Shown here in pieces: positions 10,284 to 18,688 of a stretch of DNA of 64,000 bases. Below the pieces are notes generated by a model, which was not told the origin of the DNA, made no database searches, and saw only the letters and a list, made by a program, of their open reading frames with translations. A program made the position numbers and the translations under genes. The first letter of the stretch is position 1. Each line of letters begins with the position of its first letter. The stretch spans positions 124,001-188,000 of the forward strand of contig JANQPG010000032.1 of NCBI GenBank assembly GCA_028289545.1, read 5' to 3'. The stretch comes from Woeseiaceae bacterium (GTDB taxonomy: Bacteria; Pseudomonadota; Gammaproteobacteria; Steroidobacterales; Woeseiaceae).

Positions 10284-10365
10284 CGTCGTTAAAGCAACGA
10301 TCCAGTAAACTGTCGACGCACGTCGTTCGTCCTCCCCTGCTCGGCGTAAATATCGCGCCTGCAGG

Positions 10366-10394
10366 AGAGACGACTGGGAGGAAAATTTCCGCCA
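10366..10394 (-). promoter_or_regulatory. possible ECF-sigma promoter of the TonB receptor
   Basis: On the minus strand GGCGGAAATTTTCC is followed by CGTCTC about 12 bases on. GGAAAT resembles the -35 element of FecI-type ECF sigma factors, and a FecI-like sigma is encoded upstream. The spacer is shorter than usual, so this is tentative. Confidence 0.3.
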
Positions 10395-10509
10395 GTCATA
10401 TCGACGAACATGCTTGAGTAAGTGAATGATGCCAGCCCCCCCAGTGCCAAATCATTCGAGAAAAAATCCATTTGCGGCGTATTACTTTCTGCCAATTACC
10501 TTTCGACAA

Positions 10510-11556
10510 TCACCTTTTGCTTAAGAGCACCGTGTTGCCGTCCACCATCTGATAGCTGACGCCAAGGTTGTGTTCGAGCGACTGCAGCGTGCCCTGAATG
10601 TCGCCGACCTTGAACATGCCGCCGACCGACTCCTTGCGCAGCTCGTCGTCGAGCAGTACAAACTCGACCGTCGTGTAGCGACCAATCTCTTCCAGCGCCT
10701 GACCCAACGTTTCGCCGCGAAAGATTAGATTGTCCTTGCGCCACGACAGCCGGGCCTCGATATCGGCGCGGTCAATGATCATCGCTTCGGACAGGTCGCC
10801 ACCCACCGTAAACTCATGCCCTGCCGCGACAAGCACGGGCGTTTCCAGCAAAGGCACGTCTATCGTACCCAGTTCTCCGTCACCTTGTCCCGGCGAGCTC
10901 ACCGCAACCCGAACTTTACCGTCCGTAACAACAAGCTCGATGTTCTGATCGTTGGTGATCTCGAGGTTGAACTCCGTGCCCACGGCTTCGAAGACAGTCT
11001 GCCCGACGACGACTCTGAAGGGCCTCGACGCATCGTGCGCCACGGTAAAGGTCGCCTCTCCGCGTTTCAGCTCGAGACGCCGCTCACCCGCGGAAAAATG
11101 TACGTCGATCAGGCTGTTGGTATTGAGGTGCACAATCGAACCGTCGGCCAGCTCGAAGGTTTTGCGCGCACCGACCAGGGTCTCGAAGATCTGACTGTCG
11201 CGCTGCTCCGCAATGACCGGCTCGGGCGTATCGGCGGGACCTGAAAAAACGACAAACAAACCGATGGCCACGGCGCTCAACGCGGCCGCCACCGCACCCG
11301 ACCACGCGAAGGTGCCGAGCCGGTTGCGGCGCTGAACGGGTTCGGGGAACAGCTCCGCCAACCGACTCAGCGAGTCGGACTTGTCCCAGGCCTCGAGCAT
11401 CAACAACAGCGATTCGCGGTTGCCGACGTCTTCATCCAGCCAGTCATTGAGCGCCTGCTGTTCGTCTTCGCGGAGCCCACGATCGAAACGCGCTATCCAA
11501 TCGGCCGCGTTATCGAGCCGTTGTTCCCGAGTCGTCAGGCGGGTGACGTTATTCAC
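10510..11556 (-). CDS. FecR-family anti-sigma / sigma-regulator protein
   Basis: 348 aa inner-membrane protein. An N-terminal FecR-type cytoplasmic domain (about 10-60, AADWIARFDRGL) should bind the sigma factor; one membrane segment lies near 82-105; the periplasmic FecR domain spans roughly 125-220 (TFELADGSIVHLNTNS); the C-terminal ~60 residues (LSWRKDNLIFRGETL onward) are a second STN-like fold. Its start overlaps the sigma gene stop by 4 bases, indicating translational coupling. It is expected to relay substrate-loaded receptor status across the inner membrane and to release or activate the ECF sigma. Confidence 0.9.
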   Translation of the reverse strand: MNNVTRLTTREQRLDNAADWIARFDRGLREDEQQALNDWLDEDVGNRESLLLMLEAWDKSDSLSRLAELFPEPVQRRNRLGTFAWSGAVAAALSAVAIGLFVVFSGPADTPEPVIAEQRDSQIFETLVGARKTFELADGSIVHLNTNSLIDVHFSAGERRLELKRGEATFTVAHDASRPFRVVVGQTVFEAVGTEFNLEITNDQNIELVVTDGKVRVAVSSPGQGDGELGTIDVPLLETPVLVAAGHEFTVGGDLSEAMIIDRADIEARLSWRKDNLIFRGETLGQALEEIGRYTTVEFVLLDDELRKESVGGMFKVGDIQGTLQSLEHNLGVSYQMVDGNTVLLSKR

Positions 11557-12128
11557 CGCAGCCTCCTTGTCCGGCCGCGGCCGGAAACGACACCTGCTCT
11601 GCCCTCGGCATTCGCTCTTCGGCTTCGGAGCAAATGCTCCGCGCAGCGGCGAATACCCAGTGACACGTGTTTTTCGACCGTGCTCTCACTAATACCCAAT
11701 TCCTGTGCAATTTCTTTCTGGCTGTAGCCGTAGACCTTCTTCAGCACGAATGCGCGCCGACACTGCAGCGGCAGATGCCGGACGGCATTGCAGAATTCCG
11801 CAAACTCCTCGTCGGAGGCCGCCTGTTCATAGGTTTCGTTGTAGCCTCGCTCGCCCTCGCCAAAACCCGTCGCCGGATCGTCCTCGACGCTGCCGGCGAA
11901 GCGAAACTCGTGTCGGCGGATGTGATCAAGAGCCAGATTTCTGGCCGTGCGGAACAGGAAGGCCCGGGGCGAATTGAGCGGCTTCTGTCCCGACACCTGG
12001 CAGACGCGGACATAGGTCTCCTGGACGATATCCTCGATGTCCTTGGGAGGGACAATCTTCGCGACGACCCTGGACAGCTGTTCCTTGATCGTTACGAAAA
12101 CGTTTCCTACTGTATCGCGCTCGGACAT
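11553..12128 (-). CDS. ECF RNA polymerase sigma factor, FecI type
   Basis: 191 aa. Sigma region 2 spans about 20-75 (DIEDIVQETYVRVCQ, ARNLALDHIRRHE) and region 4 about 115-165 with the helix-turn-helix YSQKEIAQELGISESTVEKH. There is no region 3, as in ECF sigmas. It heads a sigma, FecR, STN receptor series and probably directs transcription of the receptor gene. The extreme C-terminus is Arg-rich. The start at 12128 has GGAGG somewhat far upstream (about 14 bases). Confidence 0.92.
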   Translation of the reverse strand: MSERDTVGNVFVTIKEQLSRVVAKIVPPKDIEDIVQETYVRVCQVSGQKPLNSPRAFLFRTARNLALDHIRRHEFRFAGSVEDDPATGFGEGERGYNETYEQAASDEEFAEFCNAVRHLPLQCRRAFVLKKVYGYSQKEIAQELGISESTVEKHVSLGIRRCAEHLLRSRRANAEGRAGVVSGRGRTRRLR

Positions 12129-12278
12129 AGTCGCCTGATGCTGCCTCCGTTCCGGCTATCCTTGTTCGACGTTTGTGCCGGAAAAATCCCCCAGTCCTTT
12201 TTGTACGGCGCGCGGCGGATGCCGTACCAGGCCTATTCTAGCGCCTGCCCCGACGTCGGCGGCGAGCCGGAAAGCGGG

Positions 12279-14792
12279 CTAGAACGCACATCCGGCGTTG
12301 CCCGGGTTGCCGACGATTCGAGCTGACCGGATTTGCAGCGTAACCGGGCCGGTCGCCGCAATCACAAGTGGTTGGGACACCGAGCCCATATCCGCCCCCT
12401 GATCGGCAAAGCAGGCGAGCTTAACGAGGCTCTGGCTCCAGCCCTTGCCCGCCCGGGCGTCCAGCGCGTCGCTAATATCGAGAAAATTACCGCCGGCGCG
12501 GTCGTCGAGCATGGCAATCCCAATATCGGCATCGCCAATGTCAATCACCCGGTATTCGAACTCGACCGCCATATCGCCGTTGGCCTCGCGCGTGAAGTCC
12601 GCGGGATTACCGGTCAACGCGAACGTCGACGCTCCCGACCACGTGAGCACCGTCGAATCCTCCTGTGCTTCGTAGTCCGCCGGCTCGAGGATCAGCTGGC
12701 CGGCGGCGCTCTGCCCGCGACCGTCGGTGATCCGGGTGCTGCCCATAGCGTCCCGCAACTCGACGGCCCAGGCGCCGGCGGGATCGCCGTATTCGAGGAG
12801 ATTGCCTGCGAAGCCTCCGGTCTTGCCGTCGAGACCGTCTTCTTCCGGCAAACGGGCAAGCTCTCCGTCATCGCTGTAGTCGAGCCCGTAACCGTAGGCA
12901 AACAGCGGGTCGTAGTTGTCGTCGCCGACGTTGACGGTAGTCTGCGTCGCGTCGCGCGGCCACGAAAAGGACAGGCGTCCCTCGAAGTCGTAACGCGGTG
13001 TGCCGTCGTCGCTCGCCACGAGCACGTCGGCAACGCCTGCGCCTTCCGTCCCGGGTAGCCAGGCGGCGACAAAGGCGTCGGCCGCATTGAGTTCGGGATT
13101 CACCCACAGCGGCCGGCCGGACAAGAACACAGCCACCGTCGGGACCCCCAGAGCGCGGCACTCCTCGAGCAGCAAGAGACCGTCGTCCGATGCGTAGTCG
13201 ACGTGCGTGCGGTCGCCCTGAAACTCGGCGTACGGGTCTTCGCCGAATACAACCACCGCAACATCGGCTGCCGCCTGTGCACAGGACTCACCAAGCCGGA
13301 CGTTTTCCGTCCCCATGAGTTCTACAAAACCACCGTAAATCGACGTGCCGTTGGGAAAGTGTTCGTTGCGGTTGCCGGTGCCCTGCCAGCTGAGCGTCCA
13401 GCCACCCGACTGCTTGCCAATGTCGTTCGCGCCGCCACCGACAACCGATACCGTTGACTCGGGGCTGATCGGCAGCACGTTGTTCGAGTTCTTCAGCAGC
13501 ACAAGCGATTTGCGAACCGCGTCGCGAGCGACGGCGCGATGCTCCGCCGAACCGAGGCGCCAGTATTCGCCGGCGTAGCGGCGTGACGACGGCGGGCCGG
13601 CCTCCATGACACCGGCGCGGAATTTGACCCGCAGTATCCGCGCTACCGCCTCATCGAGCCGCGCGCGACTGATCGAACCGTCCCGCACCTGCTCGAGGGT
13701 CGAGGCGTAGAGGACCTTCCAGCTGTCGGGCGCCATGAACATGTCGAGGCCAGCGTTGACGGCAGCCGCACACTGCGTGTTCGAGCAGCCGGCAACCTGA
13801 CCGTGACCGTTCCAGTCGCCGACGACAAAGCCGTCGAAACCAAAACGATCAATCAGCACGTCGTTCAACAGCGCCCGGTGACCGTGCATTTTGACGCCGC
13901 GGTAGCCGCTGAAAGACGCCATGACCGACTGGACCCCGGCTCGGATGGCGGCAAGGTAGGCGTGCGCATGCACGTCGCGCAATTCGCTTTCGGAGACGAT
14001 CGTGTCGCCCTGATCGACCCCGCCTTGGGTGCCGCCGTCGCCGACAAAGTGTTTTACGGTTGCGAGCATCCGGTCGTCGCTTAAGAATTCGGCGCTGCCG
14101 ATCGCGCCCTGGATACCCTCGACAATGCGCGGAGCGTAAGCGGCGACAATGGCGGGATCTTCCGAGTAGCTTTCGTATGTGCGTCCCCAGCGGTCGTCGC
14201 GCGCCACGGCAATCGTGGGCGCGAACGTCCAGTCGAGGCCCGTCACCAGCATTTCGACGGCCGTTACTCGACCGATGTCGTACATGAGCTCGGGATCGTT
14301 GGCCATTCCGAGTCCAATGTTGTGCGGAAACAGCGTTGCGCCGACGATGTTGTTGTGGCCGTGCACGGCATCCGTACCCCAGATCAGCGGAACGCCGACG
14401 CCGCCGTCCGCGCGATCGGTGGAGGCGTACCAGAACTCGTCGGCCAACTCGAGCCACTGGTCAGCGGAAGTGCGATTGTCTCCGCCCGGGGCGGAACCGC
14501 CGCCGTTCAGGACCGAGCCCAGATTAAATTCGCGCACGTCGTCCGGAGTCACCGACGCAATATCGGCCTGGATGATCTGCCCTACCTTCTCCTCGACGGT
14601 CATGCGGTCGAGCAGCTCGCGAATGGCTGCTTCCTCGCTGGCGCTACGTTCGAACACGCTCTGCTGCAGCGGCCAGTTGCTCGGATCGATGGCGCGTGCC
14701 GCCGGACTGTCCCCATCGATAGCTGTCGGCGGCGAATCGCCGGTGCACGCAACCAGCATCAAGCTCGCGACAAGTGTTGCAGTGGCTCTCAT
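12279..14792 (-). CDS. GH3 beta-glucosidase/glucan exohydrolase lipoprotein (ExoP type)
   Basis: 837 aa with the start taken at ATG 14792, which has GGGAG 9 bases upstream and yields a clean lipoprotein signal (SLMLVAC, Cys16); an in-frame ATG 108 bases upstream would bury that signal. Domains: GH3 N-terminal barrel (about 60-400) with nucleophile region FVVGDWNG, Asp326; GH3 C-terminal alpha/beta domain (about 430-650, RKSLVLLKNSNNVLPI); a C-terminal beta-sandwich like the ExoP C-terminal domain. It should remove glucose from oligo-beta-glucans in the periplasm or at the cell surface. It follows the FecIR/receptor module on the same strand but transcriptionally upstream of it, separated by about 150 bases, so a functional link is only suggestive. 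Confidence 0.93.
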   Translation of the reverse strand: MRATATLVASLMLVACTGDSPPTAIDGDSPAARAIDPSNWPLQQSVFERSASEEAAIRELLDRMTVEEKVGQIIQADIASVTPDDVREFNLGSVLNGGGSAPGGDNRTSADQWLELADEFWYASTDRADGGVGVPLIWGTDAVHGHNNIVGATLFPHNIGLGMANDPELMYDIGRVTAVEMLVTGLDWTFAPTIAVARDDRWGRTYESYSEDPAIVAAYAPRIVEGIQGAIGSAEFLSDDRMLATVKHFVGDGGTQGGVDQGDTIVSESELRDVHAHAYLAAIRAGVQSVMASFSGYRGVKMHGHRALLNDVLIDRFGFDGFVVGDWNGHGQVAGCSNTQCAAAVNAGLDMFMAPDSWKVLYASTLEQVRDGSISRARLDEAVARILRVKFRAGVMEAGPPSSRRYAGEYWRLGSAEHRAVARDAVRKSLVLLKNSNNVLPISPESTVSVVGGGANDIGKQSGGWTLSWQGTGNRNEHFPNGTSIYGGFVELMGTENVRLGESCAQAAADVAVVVFGEDPYAEFQGDRTHVDYASDDGLLLLEECRALGVPTVAVFLSGRPLWVNPELNAADAFVAAWLPGTEGAGVADVLVASDDGTPRYDFEGRLSFSWPRDATQTTVNVGDDNYDPLFAYGYGLDYSDDGELARLPEEDGLDGKTGGFAGNLLEYGDPAGAWAVELRDAMGSTRITDGRGQSAAGQLILEPADYEAQEDSTVLTWSGASTFALTGNPADFTREANGDMAVEFEYRVIDIGDADIGIAMLDDRAGGNFLDISDALDARAGKGWSQSLVKLACFADQGADMGSVSQPLVIAATGPVTLQIRSARIVGNPGNAGCAF

Positions 14793-14946
14793 TAGTCGGC
14801 TCCCGGTAATACGGAACGGGCAGGAAAAAGCGCGCAACCAATTCCTATCGGGTTGCGCTTCGTGCGCCTTTTTCAGCGTACTGCGCTTTTGCCGACTCAA
14901 CCAGACGAGGAAAATCGCCCGCCAAACGTCTTACCTGAATCGCTTT

Positions 14947-15600
14947 CTACGAGCTTCCGTTTCTGAGCCTGACCAACTTGGAAAGAGCGAACAGATTCAC
15001 GCCGGAGACGTGCTCGATTGTCCACGCGGGGTGTTCGAGCACGTCGATCGCAAGATCGGAACGAAATCCTACGCGATCGGCCAGTGGCGCAATGAGGCGC
15101 TCCCCGAACTGCCAGACGCCGGCCCCTTTGAAGTGATTGAGTATCAGGATCACGCCACCGGGCCGGCATACTCTCCGCAACTCGTCCATCAACGCGGCGG
15201 GGTTCGGCGTTACGGAAAGCACGTAAGGCAAGGTGATGCAGTCGACGCTGGAATCGCGTAAGGGCAGCCTTTCGGCATCGCAGCGAAGCAGCATCACGCT
15301 GCCAAGCTGCTGATCACGCACGACATCCTGCGCCCGGCGCAGCATGTCCATGGAGAGGTCAACGCCTATCGTTGGTGTGGTGACTGGGTAGTGCCGCAGG
15401 GCAAGTCCGGTGCCCACACCCACTTCGAGCAGGCTTTCGGGAGACGCAGCTCTGACGGCTTTTGCGATCTCGACCCGCCCGGCCTCGAGCAACCGCCCAA
15501 ATACCCAGTCGTAGATCGGCGCGTACCGCCGGTAGGCACGCGCAATATTGTCGCGATCAATCGAACTCACGGTACCTGCTCGTGTGGACGGCGCTGGCAA
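14947..15600 (-). CDS. class I SAM-dependent methyltransferase, PmtA/UbiE-like
   Basis: 217 aa. Rossmann methyltransferase with motif I LLEVGVGTG (57-65), acidic residue after beta2 (IGVDLSMDML), and motif ITLPYVLSVTPNP. The N-terminus (ARAYRRYAPIYDWVFG) resembles bacterial phosphatidylethanolamine N-methyltransferases of the PmtA type and UbiE. A phospholipid N-methylation role is the best guess; another small-molecule methylation is possible. It lies alone between the GH3 gene and the small lipoprotein, same strand as both. Confidence 0.75.
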   Translation of the reverse strand: MPAPSTRAGTVSSIDRDNIARAYRRYAPIYDWVFGRLLEAGRVEIAKAVRAASPESLLEVGVGTGLALRHYPVTTPTIGVDLSMDMLRRAQDVVRDQQLGSVMLLRCDAERLPLRDSSVDCITLPYVLSVTPNPAALMDELRRVCRPGGVILILNHFKGAGVWQFGERLIAPLADRVGFRSDLAIDVLEHPAWTIEHVSGVNLFALSKLVRLRNGSS

Positions 15601-15705
15601 GTCGCTAACAATTGTACCCTCAAGCCAGCGTGGGCGGTCGCCTATCGATCCAGGAAAGCCTTCACCGCGGGAGCACCCGTCGACCGGGCTCGATTCGTCG
15701 CGCCG

Positions 15706-16140
15706 TCAACTCAGTGAACCGGAAACCGACATTCGTCCGGTCGTACAGGCCGACGGCGCCTGTTTTTGAAGGCGCTCGACCAGGACCGATAGCACCCGGT
15801 CCGCCTGGTCGTAGTGGACGTAGACACGACGCCATCCACAGTCGCCGCGTTGCCCCGCCCGTGCGACGGCACAGCCCGCATGATTGAGCGCATGGGCCGC
15901 ACACACCCGGTTGACCCCGACGCATCCGCGGCCACAGGCCGGTTTGAGATAGAGTTCCATAACTCCGCCGTCGCTCCTCGGAACCAGCCCGACAGACTGC
16001 CCAAGCCTCTGCTCGATATCGTGGCGGTTTTCCTGGTACTGCAAGGTGCTGCCGTCGTCCCGCCGCTCTTTCAGGGCTGCGGAATCCGGTGCGCAGCCCT
16101 GAAGGCAGGCTAACAGCACAACAAACAGGGGTGTTTTCAT
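15706..16140 (-). CDS. small cysteine-rich lipoprotein, unknown function
   Basis: 144 aa. The N-terminus is a compact lipoprotein signal with lipobox LQGC (Cys16). The body carries several Cys (CGRGC near 68-72, then three more within 35 residues), suggesting disulfides in the periplasm. No domain recognised. Its ATG lies 2 bases after the stop of the OmpW-like gene, so the two are probably translated from one mRNA. A competing frame on the same strand (15662-16168) has no signal peptide and is less likely. Confidence 0.6.
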   Translation of the reverse strand: MKTPLFVVLLACLQGCAPDSAALKERRDDGSTLQYQENRHDIEQRLGQSVGLVPRSDGGVMELYLKPACGRGCVGVNRVCAAHALNHAGCAVARAGQRGDCGWRRVYVHYDQADRVLSVLVERLQKQAPSACTTGRMSVSGSLS

Positions 16141-16142
16141 TC

Positions 16143-16808
16143 CTAGAAACGGTAGGACGCACCGACAACGAAGGTCAGCGGATCCAGACCGAGTTCGACA
16201 GTGTCGTCCGTGCTTCGCCTGGTGACGTCGAGATCGACGTCGATGTATGTGGCATCCGCCGTAAACGACCAGCGATCGCCAAAACGATAGCTGAAGCCGG
16301 TTGCAACACCCCAGCCGTACTCGTTGCTCACACCAAAAGTTTCGGCTTCGCCGTCGAGGGTGACGTCGATGTCATCCATATGAACGTATGCGAGTCGAGG
16401 TCCGACATAAACGTCGAAGTTTTCCGTGTTCATGAGATGCAGGTTGATGCCCGCCACGATCGGGACATAGTGTGGATTGTCTTTGAGCCGCTCGGTGCCG
16501 TCGGCGTCGTCGCGCTCAACATCCGGCAGCACGATAGCGGCTAACGAGAGCTCGTAGCCGAGCAGTTCGGACGCCCGGTACTCGAGGGCTATCTGCGTGC
16601 CCCCGCCGTCGCCGCCGGGCATGAATATCGGTTCGTTACCCTGTGAACCGATGACGAGCGGATCGTCCAGATCGGCCAGCACGACGCCACCCTTTAGCTC
16701 CCAGCGATGGGCCTCCTGTGCGCCCGCCTTATGGCTAAGGCTGCCGACAACCGCCAGCAGCATTGTCAGAAACACAAATTTGGGTATGGGGTTTCGTAAT
16801 ATCTTCAT
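16143..16808 (-). CDS. OmpW-like outer-membrane beta-barrel protein
   Basis: 221 aa from ATG 16808, chosen because it starts a normal signal peptide (KFVFLTMLLAVVGSLSHKAGAQ) that an upstream in-frame ATG at 16871 would mask. Mature protein shows alternating amphipathic strands and a C-terminal aromatic (VGASYRF), the outer-membrane assembly signal. The sequence of strands (ELKGGVVLADL, NLHLMNTENFDVYVGPRLAY, GWGVATGFSYRFGDRW) resembles OmpW-family small porins. Probably a passive channel for a hydrophobic or small solute; substrate unknown. Confidence 0.75.
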   Translation of the reverse strand: MKILRNPIPKFVFLTMLLAVVGSLSHKAGAQEAHRWELKGGVVLADLDDPLVIGSQGNEPIFMPGGDGGGTQIALEYRASELLGYELSLAAIVLPDVERDDADGTERLKDNPHYVPIVAGINLHLMNTENFDVYVGPRLAYVHMDDIDVTLDGEAETFGVSNEYGWGVATGFSYRFGDRWSFTADATYIDVDLDVTRRSTDDTVELGLDPLTFVVGASYRF

Positions 16809-17066
16809 GATCAGGTCTTGTCCTAAGCTTCCATTTTTTTCGATGTGTCTTTGTCTGTGCGTGGCAGGCACCGACCGCGGAAGCTTAGGAGTTCCGAACC
16901 GAAGATTCGGTCTTCTTTTGTTCAGTTTTGTATAGGTTTGTCGAAAAAGTGATCGCCTGGAACAGGACGCAACGTCGCAGCCGCTTCCTGACGGATACGC
17001 TCAGACACCAGGGGTATCCATGGATAGTAGGATAAAAGTCGTATTTGCGATCCGCGCGGTGCCTTC
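16809..17066. other. divergent intergenic region between OmpW-like and YedZ-like genes
   Basis: About 258 bases holding promoters for both directions. A perfect 6-base inverted repeat ACCGAA/TTCGGT at 16898-16911 is followed by CTTCTTTTGTT; this could be a small operator or weak terminator. Nothing else recognised. Confidence 0.35.
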
Positions 17067-17972
17067 TTGAATGCCAAGCTCCAGACGTTGACCCAGCACA
17101 AGGCGCTGAACGGCTGGCCGCTTTTTCGTCTCATTGTTGTCCCGACATCACTCGTGATGCTGGCCGGCCTGTTGCTCGTCGAGACCTGGAGCGGGCCCGA
17201 GGTTTCGTCGCTGATCCAATTGTCCGTGCGCTTCGCCGTTCCGTGGCTGTTGCTGGCTTTTGCCGCCTCATCGCTGCAGATCCTGTTTCCCGGCCCCTTG
17301 AGCCTCTGGCTCGCTCGCAACCGCAAGTACGTTGGCCTCGCCTTTGCCGCCGGCATGGCCTGGCAGGCGCTGTTCATCCTCTGGATGGTCTTGATCTATA
17401 CCGACTACTACGTCAGCGAGGTGTACGTTTTGCGCGACGCCATCGAGGGTGTTGTCGGCTACGCGTTCCTCATCGCAATGACCATCACGTCGTTTTTGCC
17501 CGTGCGCAAACACATGACACCCGGACAATGGAAGCTATTGCACAAGAGCGGTATGTACTTTCTCTGGGCATATGCGTTCAGCACCTACTGGTGGAGTCTC
17601 TATTACTATGCCGAGCCGGTAGTGCTGGACTACCTGTTCTACTGGGCGGCGTTTGCTGCCTGGGCGCTGCGCGTCGCCGCCTGGAGCAAGAAACGCGGCA
17701 AGCAGGCCAGAAAAACCAGGCCTTATGGAGAGGACCAGCCGCTATTCGCAATGCTGGGCATGGTTGCTATCGTCGCCGCCCTGATCACCGCGGCCCTTGG
17801 CGCCGCGTGGTGGCCAACCGCCGAGAAGCTGCTGTACGGTTACCCGCTGACAACGTGGGCTGAACTCTACCTGCCGTTCTGGCCGTTCGAACCTTTTCTG
17901 CCACTGCTGGCCGTGATTCTGGGCGGTTACCTGCTCGCGATAGCCAGGGGCGGTGGTCGGGTCGAAGCCTGA
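17067..17972 (+). CDS. six-to-eight-TM membrane protein related to YedZ/MsrQ ferric-reductase-like domain
   Basis: 301 aa from a TTG start (17067), the only start before the first membrane helix after a stop at 17028. At least six hydrophobic segments. The core (RNRKYVGLAFAAGMAWQ and WKLLHKSGMYFLW) aligns by eye to the ferric-reductase-like domain of MsrQ/YedZ, which binds heme b through three His. Here only His159 of the three is retained: position 100 is Gln and 172/173 are Ser-Thr. It may therefore bind less heme or none. No MsrP partner is adjacent. Confidence 0.65.
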   Translation: MNAKLQTLTQHKALNGWPLFRLIVVPTSLVMLAGLLLVETWSGPEVSSLIQLSVRFAVPWLLLAFAASSLQILFPGPLSLWLARNRKYVGLAFAAGMAWQALFILWMVLIYTDYYVSEVYVLRDAIEGVVGYAFLIAMTITSFLPVRKHMTPGQWKLLHKSGMYFLWAYAFSTYWWSLYYYAEPVVLDYLFYWAAFAAWALRVAAWSKKRGKQARKTRPYGEDQPLFAMLGMVAIVAALITAALGAAWWPTAEKLLYGYPLTTWAELYLPFWPFEPFLPLLAVILGGYLLAIARGGGRVEA

Positions 17973-17988
17973 TGCGAGGTCGCTTTGA

Positions 17989-18537
17989 TCAGAACGTCGG
18001 CGGAGAACATGCGGATATCAGCTCACAGGGTTCCTTGCCCGGGTTCTCGAAGCTGTGCGGGTAGCTGCTGTCAAAGTAATAGGCGTCGCCCGGACCGAGT
18101 ATTCGCGTCTCGCCCGCAACCGTCACCTTGAGCCGTCCGCTCAACACGAGCCCGCACTCCTCGCCGTCGTGGCTGATCTCGTGATTACCGGTGCCCGCCC
18201 CGGGTTCGTAGCGCTCTTTCAAAAACTGAATCGCTTTCTGACTGAGGTTGGCGCCCACCTGACGGTAAGAAACACCGCCGTCGGCAATTTCCGTCAGCTC
18301 TTCGGCGCGAAAGAACACGCGGTCCGGCGCATCAGCCTCGTCGCTGAAGAACTCGCTCAAACGCACCGGAATCCCGTCCAGCACTTTTTTGAGCATGCTG
18401 ACCGTCGGATTCAGTTTGCCGTTCTCGATCAGCGAAATGCTCGCGTTGGCCACGCCCGACTGCCGCGCGAGCTGCCGTTGGGAGAGCCTATGGCGCTGCC
18501 GCAGCTGTTTGAGTCTCTCACCAATGGCCGAGTCCAT
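17989..18537 (-). CDS. XRE-family repressor with cupin sensor domain, PuuR-like
   Basis: 182 aa from ATG 18537, preceded by GAGG at good spacing; an ATG 15 bases further upstream lacks a ribosome site. N-terminal Xre helix-turn-helix (about 2-56; LSQRQLARQSGVANASIS), C-terminal cupin (about 105-180; GDAYYFDSSYPHSFENPG). Length, order and the ending (ISACSPPTF versus PuuR ISAHTPTTF) match E. coli PuuR, the putrescine-responsive repressor. It diverges from the aminotransferase operon, with two palindromes between them. It most likely represses polyamine or beta-alanine catabolism until a polyamine is sensed. Confidence 0.88.
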   Translation of the reverse strand: MDSAIGERLKQLRQRHRLSQRQLARQSGVANASISLIENGKLNPTVSMLKKVLDGIPVRLSEFFSDEADAPDRVFFRAEELTEIADGGVSYRQVGANLSQKAIQFLKERYEPGAGTGNHEISHDGEECGLVLSGRLKVTVAGETRILGPGDAYYFDSSYPHSFENPGKEPCELISACSPPTF

Positions 18538-18554
18538 ACCGTAGCGCCTCATGT

Positions 18555-18570
18555 GTTTAGCTTGCTAAAC
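18555..18570. promoter_or_regulatory. palindrome, candidate operator for the PuuR-like repressor
   Basis: Perfect inverted repeat GTTTAGC-TT-GCTAAAC lying 18 bases upstream of the repressor start, where it could block the repressor promoter (autoregulation). Confidence 0.55.
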
Positions 18571-18619
18571 ATATTGGACAGCGAGTCAAGAAAAATCAAC
18601 AGCTTACAAATACTCACTT

Positions 18620-18642
18620 AACCCGTTGTTTAACAATGGGTT
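18620..18642. promoter_or_regulatory. 23-base palindrome, candidate operator for the aminotransferase operon
   Basis: AACCC-G-TTGTT-T-AACAA-T-GGGTT is symmetric about 18631 with a single mismatched pair. It shares the GTTTA core with the palindrome beside the repressor gene and overlaps the -35 position of a possible promoter with TACACT as -10 at 18650-18655. This placement fits repression of the operon at 18689. Confidence 0.6.
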
Positions 18643-18688
18643 ATCGGCCTACACTCTGTGCAAAGCCTCGACATTGGGAGATCGGGTC

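Noticed and set aside
10289..10495. 68-codon frame between FecR and the TonB receptor
   Set aside because: No homology or signal recognised and it covers the receptor promoter region; more likely leader sequence.
15662..16168. Alternative 168-codon frame over the small lipoprotein
   Set aside because: The 15706-16140 frame has a lipobox signal peptide and 2-base coupling to the upstream gene, which this frame lacks.
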